Source of the DNA: Kocuria rhizophila
GTDB taxonomy: Bacteria > Actinomycetota > Actinomycetes > Actinomycetales > Micrococcaceae
NCBI RefSeq assembly: GCF_003667225.1
Contig: NZ_RCOM01000010.1
Coordinates: forward strand, 1 to 46,200
Length of the DNA stretch: 46,200 nucleotides
Direction of reading: 5' to 3'
Shown: in pieces, positions 6,750 to 16,007 of the stretch
Position numbering within the stretch: the first letter of the stretch is position 1
Layout: every line of letters begins with the position of its first letter
Position numbers and translations under genes: made by a program
The notes under the pieces: model-generated
Told to the model about the DNA's origin: nothing
Database searches by the model: none
Seen by the model: only the letters and a program-made list of their open reading frames with translations

Positions 6750-9334
6750 CGCTCGGAGTCCGGACCGTCGGCGGGGTGCTCGGCCCGGGCGGCGTCGACC
6801 TGCTGGGCGCGGACACCCCGACGCGCGGCGTCCTGACGCTCCAGCACGATCCGGCGCAGACCGCTGTGGGCGGGGTCCAGCTCGTCCAGGAACTGCTGGG
6901 CGGCGTCCACGGTCTCCTGCGTGGCGCTGCGGGGGAAGAGCCCCACGGCGATCTGCTGGGCCAGCTCGTGGGTGCGCTCACGCCACACGCCGGTGACCTC
7001 CGCGAAGTAGCGGGAGGCGTACGGGGCGAGCAGGGCGTCGTCGTGCACCCGGAAGAAGCCGGCGATTGCGGCCTGCTGCTGGGAGTTGGGCAGGGCACCC
7101 TGCTCCACGACCAGACGCCAGGTCTCGGCCTTGGCCTCGGGGGTGGGCACCGCGGCGCGGGCGGTGGCCGCGGCGATCGCACCCGTCTCGGTGTTGTCCT
7201 CGCCCAGGGCCGCCTCGATCTCCTCGGTGCCCGCACGGCCCGCGGCCACGAGCGCGGTGAGCACGGACCAGCGGGTGTCGGTGTCCAGCTCGACGCCCTC
7301 GGGCACGCCCTCGCCGCGGGAGAAGCCTGCCACGCGGTCCACCTGTTCCTCGGTGCACGCGCGGCGCAGGAAGGCGCGGAAGAACTGCCACTGGTGGTCG
7401 GAGCCCGCCTCGGCCGCCGCCGTGAGGTCCCACAGGGTGTCCGCGGCCCGTGCGCGCACCTCGTCCGCGTGCTCCGGGGCCAGGTAGCGGTCCAGGGCGG
7501 TGTCCAGCTGGCGCAGCTGCACCTGCACGGCCGTGGAGTCGGTCTCGTGGCCCACGTTGGACAGCACCAGGTCCACGTAGTCGCTCGCGGGGCTCACGCC
7601 GTCGTGCACGGAGTCCCAGGCCGCGGCCCACACGAGCGAGCGGGGCAGGGACTCCTCGAAGTCCCCGAGGTGGGTCATGGCGGTGGCCAGGGAGCACTCG
7701 TCCAGGCGGATCTTGGCGTAGGCGAGGTCGTCGTCGTTGAGCAGCACCAGGTCCGGGCGCTCCCGGCCCACGAGCTGGGGGACCTCGGTGAGCTCGCCGT
7801 CCACGTCCAGCTCCACGCGGAACGTGCGGGTGAGCCGTCCGGTGTCCTCGTGGTGGTCGTAGAAGCCCACGGCCACGCGGTGGGGGCGGAGGGTGGGGTG
7901 GCCCTCCTGGCCGATCTGCTCGATCGCGAAGGAGGTGATCACACCGTCGTCGTCGGTCTCCACGCGGGGGACCAGGGTGTTCACCCCGGCGGTCTCGAGC
8001 CAGCGCTCGGACCAGTCGGTCAGGTCCCGCCCGCTCGCGGCCTCGAGCTCCACCATGAGGTCGGAGAGCTCGGTGTTGGACCACGCGTGCTTGTCGAAGT
8101 ACCGCTTGAGCCCGGCCATGAACTCCTTCTGGCCCACCCACGCGACCAGCTGCTTGAGCACGGAGGCGCCCTTGGCGTAGGTGATGCCGTCGAAGTTCAC
8201 GAGCACGGCCTCGAGGTCCGGGATCTCGGCCTTGATGGGGTGCGTGGTGGGCAGCTGGTCCTGCGCGTAGCCCCAGGACTTCTCCCCGGCCACGAACGTG
8301 GTCCAGGCGTTGGTGTACTGCGTGTTCTGCGCGCACGCCAGGGTGGACATGTACTCCGCGAAGGACTCGTTGAGCCACAGGTCGTTCCACCAGCGCATGG
8401 TCACCAGGTCCCCGAACCACATGTGCGCGAGCTCGTGGAGCACAGTGATGGCGCGGCGCTCCACGAGAGCCTGGGCAGGCTTGGAGCGGAAGATGTAGGA
8501 CTCCACAAACGTGACCGCACCCGCGTTCTCCATGGCGCCCGCGTTGAACTGGGGCACGAAGAGCTGGTCGTACTTCTCGAACGGGTAGGGGGTGTCGAAC
8601 TGGGACTCGAAGAACTCGAAGCCCTGCTTGGTGACCTCGAACATCTCCTCGGCGTCCATGTGCTCGAACAGGGAGCGCCGTGCGTACAGCCCCAGCTCGA
8701 CGGTGCGGCCGTCGGAGGAGACCAGGCTGTCGTGGGTGCTGAGGTACGGGCCGGCGATCAGCGCGGTCACGTAGCAGGACATCACGGGCGTGGGGGAGAA
8801 GTCCCAGCGGGCCACGCCCTCGGAGACCGCCACGGGCTCGGGGCTGGGCTGGTTGGACACCACGGCCCACTCAGCGGGGGCCGTCACGCAGAACTGGAAC
8901 GTGGCCTTGAGGTCCGGCTGCTCGAACACCGGGAACATCCGGCGCGTGTCCGCGACCTCGAACTGCGAGTAGAGGTACACCTGGCCGTCGGCCGGATCCA
9001 CGAAGCGGTGCAGGCCCTCGCCCGTGTTCATGTAGTGCATGGTGGACTCGACCACCAGCTCGTTCTGCGCCGCGAGCCCCGGGAGCTGGATGCGCTCGCC
9101 GTCGCTGACCTCGGCGGGGTCGAGGGACGCACCGTTGAGGGTGACGGACTCCACCGAGGCGGTGATCGCGTCGATGAACGTGCTCGTCCCCGGCTCGGCG
9201 GTGAACGCCACCGTGGTGCGCGCGCGGAAGGTCCGGGGGTCCTCGGTGAGGTCCAGCTCCACTCGGTACGACTGCACCAAGACGACCTTGGCGCGCTCGG
9301 CGGCCTCCGCTCGGGTCAGGTTGGTTCCGGGCAC
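6746..9334 (-). CDS. pepN: Aminopeptidase N (M1 family zinc metallopeptidase)
   Basis: An 862-residue cytoplasmic aminopeptidase that removes N-terminal residues from peptides in protein turnover. The substrate-anchoring motif GAMEN is at residues 266-270. Zinc ligands are in HELAH (300-304) and the downstream NESFAEY (Glu323). The ERAP1-like C-terminal domain fills the last ~350 residues. The length is typical of actinobacterial PepN. The start is a GTG at 9334, preceded by GGAGAGG. A -10-like CATAAT (minus strand, 9393-9388) lies within the 11-bp palindrome GTCATTATGAC. It is the first gene of a pepN-glbO unit; the stop overlaps the glbO start. Confidence 0.95.
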   Translation of the reverse strand: MPGTNLTRAEAAERAKVVLVQSYRVELDLTEDPRTFRARTTVAFTAEPGTSTFIDAITASVESVTLNGASLDPAEVSDGERIQLPGLAAQNELVVESTMHYMNTGEGLHRFVDPADGQVYLYSQFEVADTRRMFPVFEQPDLKATFQFCVTAPAEWAVVSNQPSPEPVAVSEGVARWDFSPTPVMSCYVTALIAGPYLSTHDSLVSSDGRTVELGLYARRSLFEHMDAEEMFEVTKQGFEFFESQFDTPYPFEKYDQLFVPQFNAGAMENAGAVTFVESYIFRSKPAQALVERRAITVLHELAHMWFGDLVTMRWWNDLWLNESFAEYMSTLACAQNTQYTNAWTTFVAGEKSWGYAQDQLPTTHPIKAEIPDLEAVLVNFDGITYAKGASVLKQLVAWVGQKEFMAGLKRYFDKHAWSNTELSDLMVELEAASGRDLTDWSERWLETAGVNTLVPRVETDDDGVITSFAIEQIGQEGHPTLRPHRVAVGFYDHHEDTGRLTRTFRVELDVDGELTEVPQLVGRERPDLVLLNDDDLAYAKIRLDECSLATAMTHLGDFEESLPRSLVWAAAWDSVHDGVSPASDYVDLVLSNVGHETDSTAVQVQLRQLDTALDRYLAPEHADEVRARAADTLWDLTAAAEAGSDHQWQFFRAFLRRACTEEQVDRVAGFSRGEGVPEGVELDTDTRWSVLTALVAAGRAGTEEIEAALGEDNTETGAIAAATARAAVPTPEAKAETWRLVVEQGALPNSQQQAAIAGFFRVHDDALLAPYASRYFAEVTGVWRERTHELAQQIAVGLFPRSATQETVDAAQQFLDELDPAHSGLRRIVLERQDAARRGVRAQQVDAARAEHPADGPDSER

Positions 9335-9387
9335 GACGGCGTTCCTCTCCTCGACGACAAGTCCATGCGCACGCGGCGCATTCAGTC

Positions 9388-9393
9388 ATTATG
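9388..9393 (-). promoter_or_regulatory. -10 box of pepN within a palindrome
   Basis: CATAAT read on the minus strand, about 50 bases before the pepN GTG, lies inside GTCATTATGAC (9385-9395), an A+T-rich island in the otherwise G+C-rich gap 9335-9556. The palindrome could also be an operator. The only other signal I see in this gap is the rpiB -10 (TACAGT) at 9479-9484 on the plus strand. Confidence 0.4.
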
Positions 9394-9556
9394 ACAGCCG
9401 CCACACATCCCCACGCATCAGGCGGGCAGCGCGTGGCGGACACCGGCCGCCCGGCCCGAGGGTGTGGGAAGGCGGCGATACAGTGGGGGTCACACACCGA
9501 CCCCGCGGGCGCCGCCCGGCGCACCGCCCACGCCAAGCCAGGAGTTGCTGACACCC

Positions 9557-10069
9557 ATGCGCGTGCACATCGCCACCGACCACGCCGGCCTCGAGCTCTC
9601 GCACCACCTCATGGAGAAGCTCACCGAGCACGGGTACGAGATGATCGACCACGGGCCGGTGGAGTACGACGCCGCGGACGACTACCCCGCGTTCTGCATC
9701 AGCGCCGCCCTGGGCGTCAAGGAGGACCGGGAGAACGGCCTGGACTCCCTGGGGATCGTGCTGGGTGGTTCCGGCAACGGTGAGCAGATGGCGGCCAACA
9801 CGGTGGAGGGCATCCGCGCCGCGCTCGTGTGGAACCAGGACACCGCCAAGCTCGCCCGGGAGCACAACGACGCCCAGGTGATGGCGCTGGGTGGACGTCA
9901 GCACGAGTTCGAGGAGGCGCTCGGGCTCGCCCTCACCTTCCTCGCGGAGCCGTTCTCGGGCGACGAGCGCCACGTCCGCCGCATCGCCCAGCTGGGCGAG
10001 TACGAGCGCACCGGGGACATCGCGGGCAAGCTGTCCGCGGTCACCGCGCGCCCCTTCACCGCGAACTGA
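9557..10069 (+). CDS. rpiB: Ribose-5-phosphate isomerase B, actinobacterial type
   Basis: A 170-residue LacAB/RpiB-family enzyme interconverting ribose-5-phosphate and ribulose-5-phosphate in the pentose phosphate pathway. ATDHAGLEL at 6-14 holds the conserved Asp-His. In place of the E. coli catalytic Cys loop it has GSGNGEQ at 71-77, as in M. tuberculosis RpiB, where the Glu serves as the base. REHNDAQVMALGGR is also typical. The ATG at 9557 is preceded by AGGAG at 9540-9544; upstream in-frame ATGs give an unlikely Pro-rich head. TACAGT at 9479-9484 is a probable -10. The next gene follows after 14 bp and is probably co-transcribed. Confidence 0.93.
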   Translation: MRVHIATDHAGLELSHHLMEKLTEHGYEMIDHGPVEYDAADDYPAFCISAALGVKEDRENGLDSLGIVLGGSGNGEQMAANTVEGIRAALVWNQDTAKLAREHNDAQVMALGGRQHEFEEALGLALTFLAEPFSGDERHVRRIAQLGEYERTGDIAGKLSAVTARPFTAN

Positions 10070-10083
10070 GCGGGCCCGCACCC

Positions 10084-11004
10084 GTGCCCGAGGGCCACTC
10101 CGTCCACCGCCTCGCGCGCCAGCTGTCCGACCTCTTCGAGGGGCAGCAGCTGCGGGTGAGCAGTCCCCAGGGGCGCTTCTCCGCCGGTGCCGCGCTGCTG
10201 GACGGCCGCGTGCTGACGCGCTCCAGGGCCCACGGCAAGCACCTCTACCTGGACTTCGCCGCGCCGGATGACCCCGCGGACGTCATCGTGCTGCGCTCGC
10301 ACCTGGGCATCTACGGCGCGTGGAGCTTCGCGGGGGACGAGACGTTCGCGGCGGCGTCGTCGATCGGCGCGCCGCGCCGGCTGGGGGAGCGCGAGTCCGG
10401 CTCCGCGGCGGCCCCCGTGGCCCACGACGACGCCGGGCGGGTGGTCCCCGAGGCCCCCGTGGGTGCGGTGCGGGTCCGGCTCGCGGGGGAGCACGGCTGG
10501 GCTGACCTGCGCGGCCCCGCGCTGTGCGTGGCCGAGACCCCCGAGGAGGCCGCGGCCGCCGAGGCGAAGCTCGGTCCGGACCCGCTGGATCCGCAGGCCG
10601 ACCCCGAGCCGTTCGTCGCCGCCGCGGGGAGGTCTCGACGGCCCATTGGGGTGCTGCTGATGGAGCAGCACGTGGTGGCGGGGATCGGCAACATCTTCCG
10701 GGCCGAGTCCCTCTTCCGCCGCGGAGTGGACCCCATGACCCCGGGCACCTCGCTCACGCGGGAGGACCTGCTGGGGCTGTGGGAGGAGAACGTGGCCCTC
10801 ATGGCCGTGGGTGTGCGGGTGGGCAGGATCATCACCACGGATCCCGTGGACCGCCCCGGGCTGTCCGAGGCCGAGGCCTGGCCCGAGCACGCCAACTACG
10901 TCTACCACCGCCACGGGAAGCCGTGCCTTCGGTGCGGGGCCACCGTGCTGAAGAAGGACCTCAACGGTCGAGGCCTGTACTGGTGCCCGAGCTGTCAGGC
11001 CTGA
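10084..11004 (+). CDS. nei: Fpg/Nei-family DNA glycosylase (endonuclease VIII type)
   Basis: A 306-residue base-excision repair enzyme that removes oxidised bases and nicks the DNA. The GTG at 10084 gives MPEGHS, which exposes the catalytic Pro2 and Glu3 after Met removal, so this start is certain on functional grounds. GIGNIFRAE marks the helix-two-turn-helix. A C-terminal zinc finger has Cys281, Cys284, Cys301 and Cys304. PEGHS rather than PELPE favours the Nei group over Fpg/MutM. Residues ~90-150 are a long Ala/Gly/Glu-rich insertion of the actinobacterial Nei kind. It begins 14 bp after rpiB and is followed by the hairpin at 11096-11130. Confidence 0.9.
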   Translation: MPEGHSVHRLARQLSDLFEGQQLRVSSPQGRFSAGAALLDGRVLTRSRAHGKHLYLDFAAPDDPADVIVLRSHLGIYGAWSFAGDETFAAASSIGAPRRLGERESGSAAAPVAHDDAGRVVPEAPVGAVRVRLAGEHGWADLRGPALCVAETPEEAAAAEAKLGPDPLDPQADPEPFVAAAGRSRRPIGVLLMEQHVVAGIGNIFRAESLFRRGVDPMTPGTSLTREDLLGLWEENVALMAVGVRVGRIITTDPVDRPGLSEAEAWPEHANYVYHRHGKPCLRCGATVLKKDLNGRGLYWCPSCQA

Positions 11005-11095
11005 GGTCGGGGAGGCCCGGGAACTCGGGGACGCCCGGAAACTCGGGGAGCTCAGCCGGCCCGCTGCGGTGACCGTGCGGCGTCGTCAAGATGCG

Positions 11096-11130
11096 GAGAA
11101 CCCCGCAACGCCGGGCGCTGCGGGGTTCTC
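11096..11130. terminator. Hairpin between nei and tRNA-Gly
   Basis: GAGAACCCCGCA at 11096-11107 pairs perfectly with TGCGGGGTTCTC at 11119-11130, with two further inner pairs. It can terminate nei (plus) and tRNA-Gly (minus). A copy of the recurrent 10-mer lies just upstream at 11077-11086. Confidence 0.7.
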
Positions 11131-11141
11131 GGTGGGTCTGG

Positions 11142-11212
11142 AGGGGGCGACGGGAATCGAACCCGCGTAGCCAGTTTGGAAGACTGGGGCTCTACCATTG
11201 AGCTACGCCCCC
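11142..11212 (-). tRNA. tRNA-Gly, anticodon TCC
   Basis: All four arms can be drawn: acceptor GGGGGCG/CGCCCCC, D-stem GCTC/GAGC, anticodon stem CCAGT/ACTGG around loop CTTCCAA, and a T arm with loop TTCGATT. Anticodon TCC corresponds to plus-strand 11178-11180 (GGA). The 71-nt gene does not encode the 3' CCA. It reads GGA/GGG codons. Confidence 0.96.
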
Positions 11213-11398
11213 GGTGACGTGAAAAGAGTACACGAGGCCCTCCCCGCCTTCCACTTGCCCGCGGTCCCGGGCCCCGATTTCCGGGCGTGGCCCCGCGACA
11301 CGATAGAGTGGAACGTTGTCGGCCCGCTCCGAGTGGTCCGGCGCCCTCGTCCCGCGCTCGCGCGGGATCCCGCGGCCCGCCTGGCGAGCTCGCGACCA

Positions 11399-11471
11399 CG
11401 GGGTGTAGCGCAGTGGCTAGCGCGCCTGCTTTGGGAGCAGGAGATCGCAGGTTCGAGTCCTGTCACCCCGA
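11399..11471 (+). tRNA. tRNA-Pro, anticodon TGG
   Basis: Acceptor CGGGGTG/CACCCCG, D-stem GCGC/GCGC, anticodon stem CCTGC/GCAGG around loop TTTGGGA (anticodon 11432-11434), and T arm GCAGG-TTCGAGT-CCTGT. The discriminator base is A at 11471 and no CCA is encoded. The first pair C1-G72 is usual for bacterial tRNA-Pro. TAGAGT at 11304-11309 is a possible -10 about 90 bases upstream. Confidence 0.96.
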
Positions 11472-11573
11472 CGTCTGGGCACCGCAGCACCCGTGCTGCA
11501 GCGCCCGTCGACCCACCGGACCGACCCCGGTCCGTTGCCGTAAGCACCCAACGACCCCAGGAGTACAGCGGAA

Positions 11574-12902
11574 GTGAAGAGCGCCGTCGAGAAACTCAAC
11601 CCCACCGAGGCGAAGATCACGATTGACATCGCGTACGCGGATCTGAAGCCCTTTGTGCAGGAGACCTACAAGGAGCTGGCCAACCAGATCCAGATCCCCG
11701 GCTTCCGCAAGGGCAAGACGCCCTCCAAGCTCATCGACCAGCGCGTGGGCTTCGACTTCGTGGTGGAGAACGCCCTGAACGAGGGCCTCAACAACTTCTA
11801 CCAGCAGGCCCTCACGGAGAACGAGCTGACCCCGCTCTCCCAGCCGCAGGTGGAGGTGCTCTCCAAGCCCGAGGAGAACGACCGCGAGGCCGACACCAAG
11901 GTGGAGATCTCCGTGGCCATCCGCCCCGAGATCGAGCTGCCCGACTACAAGGGCCTCGAGGTGGAGGTGGAGGCTCGCGAGGCCACCGCCGAGGACGAGC
12001 AGAAGGCCCTGGACGAGCTGCGCGCCCGCTTCGGCACCCTCAAGTCCGTGGACCGCCCCGCGGTCGAGGGTGACCACGTGACCCTGGACCTGCAGGCCCT
12101 GGTGGACGGCGACGAGGTCGACGCCGCCAACGACCTCTCCTACGAGGTGGGCTCCGGCACCATGCTCGAGGGCATCGACGAGGCCGTGACTGGTCTCTCG
12201 GCGGGCGAGGACGCCACCTTCGAGACCACCCTGGCCGGTGGCGAGCACTCCGGCGCCGAGGCCACCGTGAAGGTCAAGGTCACCGCCGTCAAGGAGCGCG
12301 AGCTGCCCGAGGCCGACGACGAGTTCGCCCAGCTGGCCTCCGAGTTCGACACCATTGCCGAGCTCAAGGAGGACCTGAAGAAGCAGGCCGCCGAGTCCGC
12401 CGTGGTGGAGCAGGGCATCGAGGCCCGCGACAAGGTCCTGGACAAGCTCGTGGAGCTCATCGAGGTCCCCGTGCCCGAGAAGGTCATCGAGGACCAGATC
12501 TCCCAGCACTTCGACTCCGAGCAGGCCCAGGCCTCCGCGGAGCCGGGCCACGACACCGAGGAGCACCGCGCCGAGGTCCGCAAGAACGCGGAGACCGCGT
12601 TCCGCAACGAGATCATTCTGGACGCCGTGGCCGAGGCCGAAGAGGTCGGCGTGGAGCAGTCCGAGCTGATCGACTACATCATCTCCATGTCCCAGCAGTA
12701 CGGCATGGACCCGAACCAGTTCGCGCAGATGCTCGACGGTTCCGGCCAGGCCGGGATGATGGTGGGCGAGGTCCGCCGCCGCAAGGCGCTGGCCAAGGTT
12801 CTGGAGACCGCCAAGGTCACCGACACCAAGGGCAACACCGTGGACCTGTCCTCCTTCGTGGGCACCGCGGACGAGGACGCCGAGGCCTCCGACAGCGAGT
12901 GA
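11574..12902 (+). CDS. tig: Trigger factor, ribosome-associated chaperone/prolyl isomerase
   Basis: A 442-residue three-domain chaperone that meets nascent chains at the ribosome exit. The ribosome-binding signature GFRKGK is at residues 43-48. The FKBP-type isomerase domain spans roughly 160-245 ([19 protein letters not shown] onward). The helical C-terminal chaperone domain follows, and the tail is acidic (EDAEASDSE). The start is a GTG at 11574; no strong Shine-Dalgarno is visible. The gene follows tRNA-Pro by 102 bp and ends before the terminator at 12939, ahead of clpP1P2-clpX, the usual protein-quality-control neighbourhood. Length is normal. Confidence 0.96.
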   Translation: MKSAVEKLNPTEAKITIDIAYADLKPFVQETYKELANQIQIPGFRKGKTPSKLIDQRVGFDFVVENALNEGLNNFYQQALTENELTPLSQPQVEVLSKPEENDREADTKVEISVAIRPEIELPDYKGLEVEVEAREATAEDEQKALDELRARFGTLKSVDRPAVEGDHVTLDLQALVDGDEVDAANDLSYEVGSGTMLEGIDEAVTGLSAGEDATFETTLAGGEHSGAEATVKVKVTAVKERELPEADDEFAQLASEFDTIAELKEDLKKQAAESAVVEQGIEARDKVLDKLVELIEVPVPEKVIEDQISQHFDSEQAQASAEPGHDTEEHRAEVRKNAETAFRNEIILDAVAEAEEVGVEQSELIDYIISMSQQYGMDPNQFAQMLDGSGQAGMMVGEVRRRKALAKVLETAKVTDTKGNTVDLSSFVGTADEDAEASDSE

Positions 12903-12938
12903 TCCTCCACTCCGCCCCGGCGGAGCACGCGTGAGACG

Positions 12939-12980
12939 ACGCCGCGGCCGCCCCCATCACGGGGGGTGGCCGCGGCGTTT
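12939..12980 (+). terminator. Rho-independent-like terminator of tig
   Basis: ACGCCGCGGCC at 12939-12949 pairs with GGCCGCGGCGT at 12968-12978. A G-T pair and five C-G pairs extend the stem inward, and TTT follows. The left arm overlaps a copy of ACGACGCCGC at 12936-12945. Confidence 0.75.
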
Positions 12981-13059
12981 CGCCGTGGGCGTGCCACCAT
13001 GCGCCACCAGCGAACAGCCCCGGGACCGGGGGGTGGGTGGACACGGTGAGCACTACGCT
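12981..13059 (+). promoter_or_regulatory. clpP1 promoter region with two ClgR-like sites
   Basis: CGC-N5-GCG cores occur at 12981-12991 and 13002-13012; the second is followed by AAC. Their starts are 21 bp apart, two helical turns. A -10-like TACGCT lies at 13054-13059, so both sites sit upstream of the -35 region, where an activator would bind. ClgR is known to activate clpP1P2 in other actinobacteria through CGC-N5-GCG sites. The assignment here is inference. Confidence 0.4.
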
Positions 13060-13137
13060 TCTGACTCAGGAACTGTACGTGGGCCCCGCGCTCGTCCGGC
13101 GAGCCGCGGCGACCCTTCCAGAAGAAAGAGGGCATTC

Positions 13138-13791
13138 ATGACCTCCACTCCCCACCAGCCGTACGGTGCCGCACCGGCCTCTCCCCGCATGGAGGGCATG
13201 GCGCCGGGCGGCCAGGACGACTACGTCTACAACCGTCTGCTCAAGGAGCGCATCATCTGGCTGGGCTCCGAGGTGAAGGACACCAACGCCAACCTCATCT
13301 GCTCGCAGATGCTGCTTCTCTCCGCCGAGGACCCCGAGGCGGACATCTTCCTGTACATCAACTCCCCGGGCGGCTCCGTGACCGCGGGCATGGCCATCTA
13401 CGACACCATGCAGCTGATCCCCAACGACGTGGTCACCGTGGCCACCGGTCTGGCGGCGTCCATGGGGCAGTTCCTGCTCTCCTCCGGGACCAAGGGCAAG
13501 CGCTACGCGACCCCCAATGCCCGCATCCTCATGCACCAGCCCTCGGGAGGCATGGGCGGCACGGCCTCGGACATCCGCGTGCAGGCGGAGCTGATCCTCT
13601 CCATGAAGCAGCGCCTCGCCGAGCTCACCGCCGAGCAGACCGGGCAGACGCTCGAGACCATCCTGCGCGACAACGACCGTGACAACTGGTTCGACGCCAA
13701 GCGTGCCCTGGAGTACGGCTTCTTCGACCACATCGCGCAGTCCGCGAGCAACGTGACCGGCGGCGGCGGGACCATGAAGGACGCGCAGTAG
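13138..13791 (+). CDS. clpP1: ATP-dependent Clp protease proteolytic subunit 1
   Basis: A 217-residue serine peptidase, first of two tandem ClpP paralogs. Actinobacterial ClpP1 and ClpP2 form a mixed tetradecamer that docks with ClpX or ClpC. The catalytic triad is Ser108 (GLAASMGQ), His133 (MHQPSGG) and Asp182 (NDRDNWF). The first ~25 residues are a propeptide-like head before [17 protein letters not shown]. The ATG at 13138 is preceded by AGAGGG. The proteins are used with the ClpX encoded downstream. Confidence 0.95.
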   Translation: MTSTPHQPYGAAPASPRMEGMAPGGQDDYVYNRLLKERIIWLGSEVKDTNANLICSQMLLLSAEDPEADIFLYINSPGGSVTAGMAIYDTMQLIPNDVVTVATGLAASMGQFLLSSGTKGKRYATPNARILMHQPSGGMGGTASDIRVQAELILSMKQRLAELTAEQTGQTLETILRDNDRDNWFDAKRALEYGFFDHIAQSASNVTGGGGTMKDAQ

Positions 13792-13841
13792 TCCCGCCCC
13801 GCCCCGCCACGACACACCCACAGACTTCTCAGGACGGATTC

Positions 13842-14504
13842 ATGAACCTCCCTCACGCCACTGCACCGCAGCTGCCCACCAGCCGCTACGTGATCCCCGA
13901 CTTCGAGGAACGCACGCCCTACGGCTACCGCCGCCAGAACCCCTACACCAAGCTGTTCGAGGACCGCATCATCTTCCTGGGCGTCCAGGTGGACGACACC
14001 TCGGCGGACGACATCATGGCGCAGCTGCTCGTGCTGGAGTCCCAGGACCCGGACCGGGACATCACCATGTACATCAATTCCCCGGGCGGCTCGTTCACGG
14101 CCATGACGGCCATCTACGACACCATGCAGTACATCCGCCCGGAGATCCAGACCGTGTGCCTGGGCCAGGCGGCGTCGGCGGCGTCCGTGCTGCTGGCCGG
14201 CGGCACCCCGGGCAAGCGCCTCGCGCTGCCGAACGCCCGCGTGCTGATCCACCAGCCCGCCATGGAGGGCCAGGGCGGCGGCCAGGCCTCGGACATCGAG
14301 ATCCAGGCCAACGAGATCATGCGCATGCGCACGTGGCTCGAGGAGACCATGGCGCTGCACACCAGCAAGAACGTTGAGGAGATCAACCGCGACATCGAGC
14401 GCGACAAGATCCTCACCGCCAAGGAGGCGCAGGAGTACGGGATCATCGACCAGGTCCTGGACTCCCGCAAGATCAACAAGCCCTCCACGGTGACCCAGGC
14501 CTGA
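13842..14504 (+). CDS. clpP2: ATP-dependent Clp protease proteolytic subunit 2
   Basis: A 220-residue second ClpP paralog, 50 bp after clpP1 and surely in the same operon. The triad is Ser112 (GQAASAAS), His137 (LIHQPA) and Asp188 (IERDKI). The N-terminus has RYVIPDFEERTPYGYRRQNP, typical of ClpP2. AGGA precedes the ATG. In other actinobacteria ClpP2 carries the face that binds the ATPase. Transcription ends at the 14527-14565 hairpin, so clpX has its own promoter. Confidence 0.95.
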   Translation: MNLPHATAPQLPTSRYVIPDFEERTPYGYRRQNPYTKLFEDRIIFLGVQVDDTSADDIMAQLLVLESQDPDRDITMYINSPGGSFTAMTAIYDTMQYIRPEIQTVCLGQAASAASVLLAGGTPGKRLALPNARVLIHQPAMEGQGGGQASDIEIQANEIMRMRTWLEETMALHTSKNVEEINRDIERDKILTAKEAQEYGIIDQVLDSRKINKPSTVTQA

Positions 14505-14526
14505 CGCGGTCTGTCACGGCGTGGAA

Positions 14527-14565
14527 CGCGGCCACGGTGGGCACCCGGTGCCCGCCGTGGCCGCG
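14527..14565. terminator. Terminator of clpP1P2
   Basis: CGCGGCCACGG at 14527-14537 pairs with CCGTGGCCGCG at 14555-14565, and the stem continues inward through TGGGCAC/GTGCCCG (one G-T pair) to a three-base loop. This gives about 18 pairs. No T-run follows. Confidence 0.75.
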
Positions 14566-14610
14566 TCCCGTTCGAGCGCCGGCGGGGTGCCCATGACACC
14601 GCGGTGGTGA

Positions 14611-14641
14611 TTGGGTGCACCGCCCGCCCCTCGCCTAGAGT
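14611..14641 (+). promoter_or_regulatory. clpX promoter
   Basis: TTGGGT at 14611-14616 and TAGAGT at 14636-14641 resemble -35 and -10 elements with 19-bp spacing, about 40 bases before the clpX ATG. Confidence 0.5.
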
Positions 14642-14680
14642 GGTCCCAGCACCCGCCACGACGAACTGTGAGGCTGACAC

Positions 14681-15976
14681 ATGGCGCGCATCGGAGAGAG
14701 CGTTGACCTGCTCAAATGCTCCTTCTGTGGCAAGAGCCAGAAGCAGGTGCGCAAGCTCATTGCGGGCCCGCGCGTCTACATCTGCGACGAGTGCATCGAG
14801 CTGTGCAACGAGATCATCGAGGAGGAGCTCACCGAGGTCCCGGAGACGGACCAGACGGAGCTCCCGCGCCCCCAGCAGATCTACGACCACCTCCAGGAGT
14901 ACGTGATCGGCCAGGAACCCGCCAAGCGGGCGCTGGCCGTGGCGGTGTACAACCACTACAAGCGCATCCGCGCCGGGGTCTCCGGGCACACGCTCGCGAT
15001 TGCTGGAGCGGAGGGGGACGAAGAGGCCATCGAGGTGGCCAAGTCCAACATCCTCCTCGTGGGCCCCACGGGCTCGGGCAAGACCTACCTCGCGCAGTCG
15101 CTGGCCAAGAAGCTGGACGTGCCGTTCGCGGTCGCGGACGCCACGTCCCTGACGGAAGCCGGGTATGTCGGTGAAGATGTCGAGAATATTCTCCTCAAGC
15201 TCATCCAGGCCGCTGATTTCGATCTCAAGAAAGCGGAGCAGGGGATTATTTACATTGACGAGATCGACAAGATTTCTCGTAAATCGGAGAACCCCTCGAT
15301 CACGCGTGACGTATCGGGCGAAGGGGTCCAGCAGGCGCTCCTGAAAATTCTCGAGGGCACCGTGGCGTCGGTGCCCCCGCAGGGCGGGCGCAAGCACCCC
15401 CAGCAGGAGTTCCTGCACCTGGACACCACCAACGTGCTGTTCATCGTGGCCGGTGCGTTCGCCGGTCTCGAGGAGATCGTGCAGCAGCGCACCGGCAAGA
15501 AGGGCATCGGTTTCGGCGCGCCCATCAAGGACACCACCGAGGTGGACATCGCCGGGCAGGTCCAGCCCGAGGACCTGTTGAAGTTCGGCCTGATCCCCGA
15601 GTTCATCGGCCGCCTGCCCGTGGTGACCACGCTGTCCAAGCTCTCGGTGGCGGACATGGTGCGGATCCTCACCGAACCGCGCAACGCGCTGGTCAAGCAG
15701 TACCGCAAGCTCTTCCAGCTGGACGGCGTGGAGCTCACCTTCGACCCCCAGGCGCTGGAGGCCATCGCGAAGCTCGCGCTCGAGCGCGGCACCGGTGCCC
15801 GCGGACTACGGGCCATCCTCGAGGACATCCTCATGCCCGTCATGTTCGACCTCCCGGGCCGGGACGACATCGCCGCCGTGCTCGTGACCGAGGACGCCGT
15901 GGCCAAGATCGCGGACCCCGAGATCTTCACGCACGAGATGATCGAGGCCGAGCGGCGTCGTCACAAGTCAGCGTGA
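14681..15976 (+). CDS. clpX: ClpX, AAA+ unfoldase of the Clp protease
   Basis: A 431-residue hexameric unfoldase that threads tagged proteins into ClpP. The N-terminal zinc-binding domain has Cys13, Cys16, Cys35 and Cys38. Walker A GPTGSGKT is at 128-135, pore-1 loop GYVG at 161-164, Walker B GIIYIDE at 188-194, the pore-2 loop contains [10 protein letters not shown], and sensor 2 is in [10 protein letters not shown]. The segment [20 protein letters not shown] before Walker A is a short insertion. Oddity: codons 158-225 (15154-15356) use many A/T-ending codons (AAT, ATT, GAT, AAA, CGT, GTA) and GC falls to about 47% at 15181-15300, although the protein there is perfectly conserved. Confidence 0.97.
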   Translation: MARIGESVDLLKCSFCGKSQKQVRKLIAGPRVYICDECIELCNEIIEEELTEVPETDQTELPRPQQIYDHLQEYVIGQEPAKRALAVAVYNHYKRIRAGVSGHTLAIAGAEGDEEAIEVAKSNILLVGPTGSGKTYLAQSLAKKLDVPFAVADATSLTEAGYVGEDVENILLKLIQAADFDLKKAEQGIIYIDEIDKISRKSENPSITRDVSGEGVQQALLKILEGTVASVPPQGGRKHPQQEFLHLDTTNVLFIVAGAFAGLEEIVQQRTGKKGIGFGAPIKDTTEVDIAGQVQPEDLLKFGLIPEFIGRLPVVTTLSKLSVADMVRILTEPRNALVKQYRKLFQLDGVELTFDPQALEAIAKLALERGTGARGLRAILEDILMPVMFDLPGRDDIAAVLVTEDAVAKIADPEIFTHEMIEAERRRHKSA

Positions 15977-16007
15977 CACGCCGCACGAACCAACGAAAGG
16001 AACTCTC

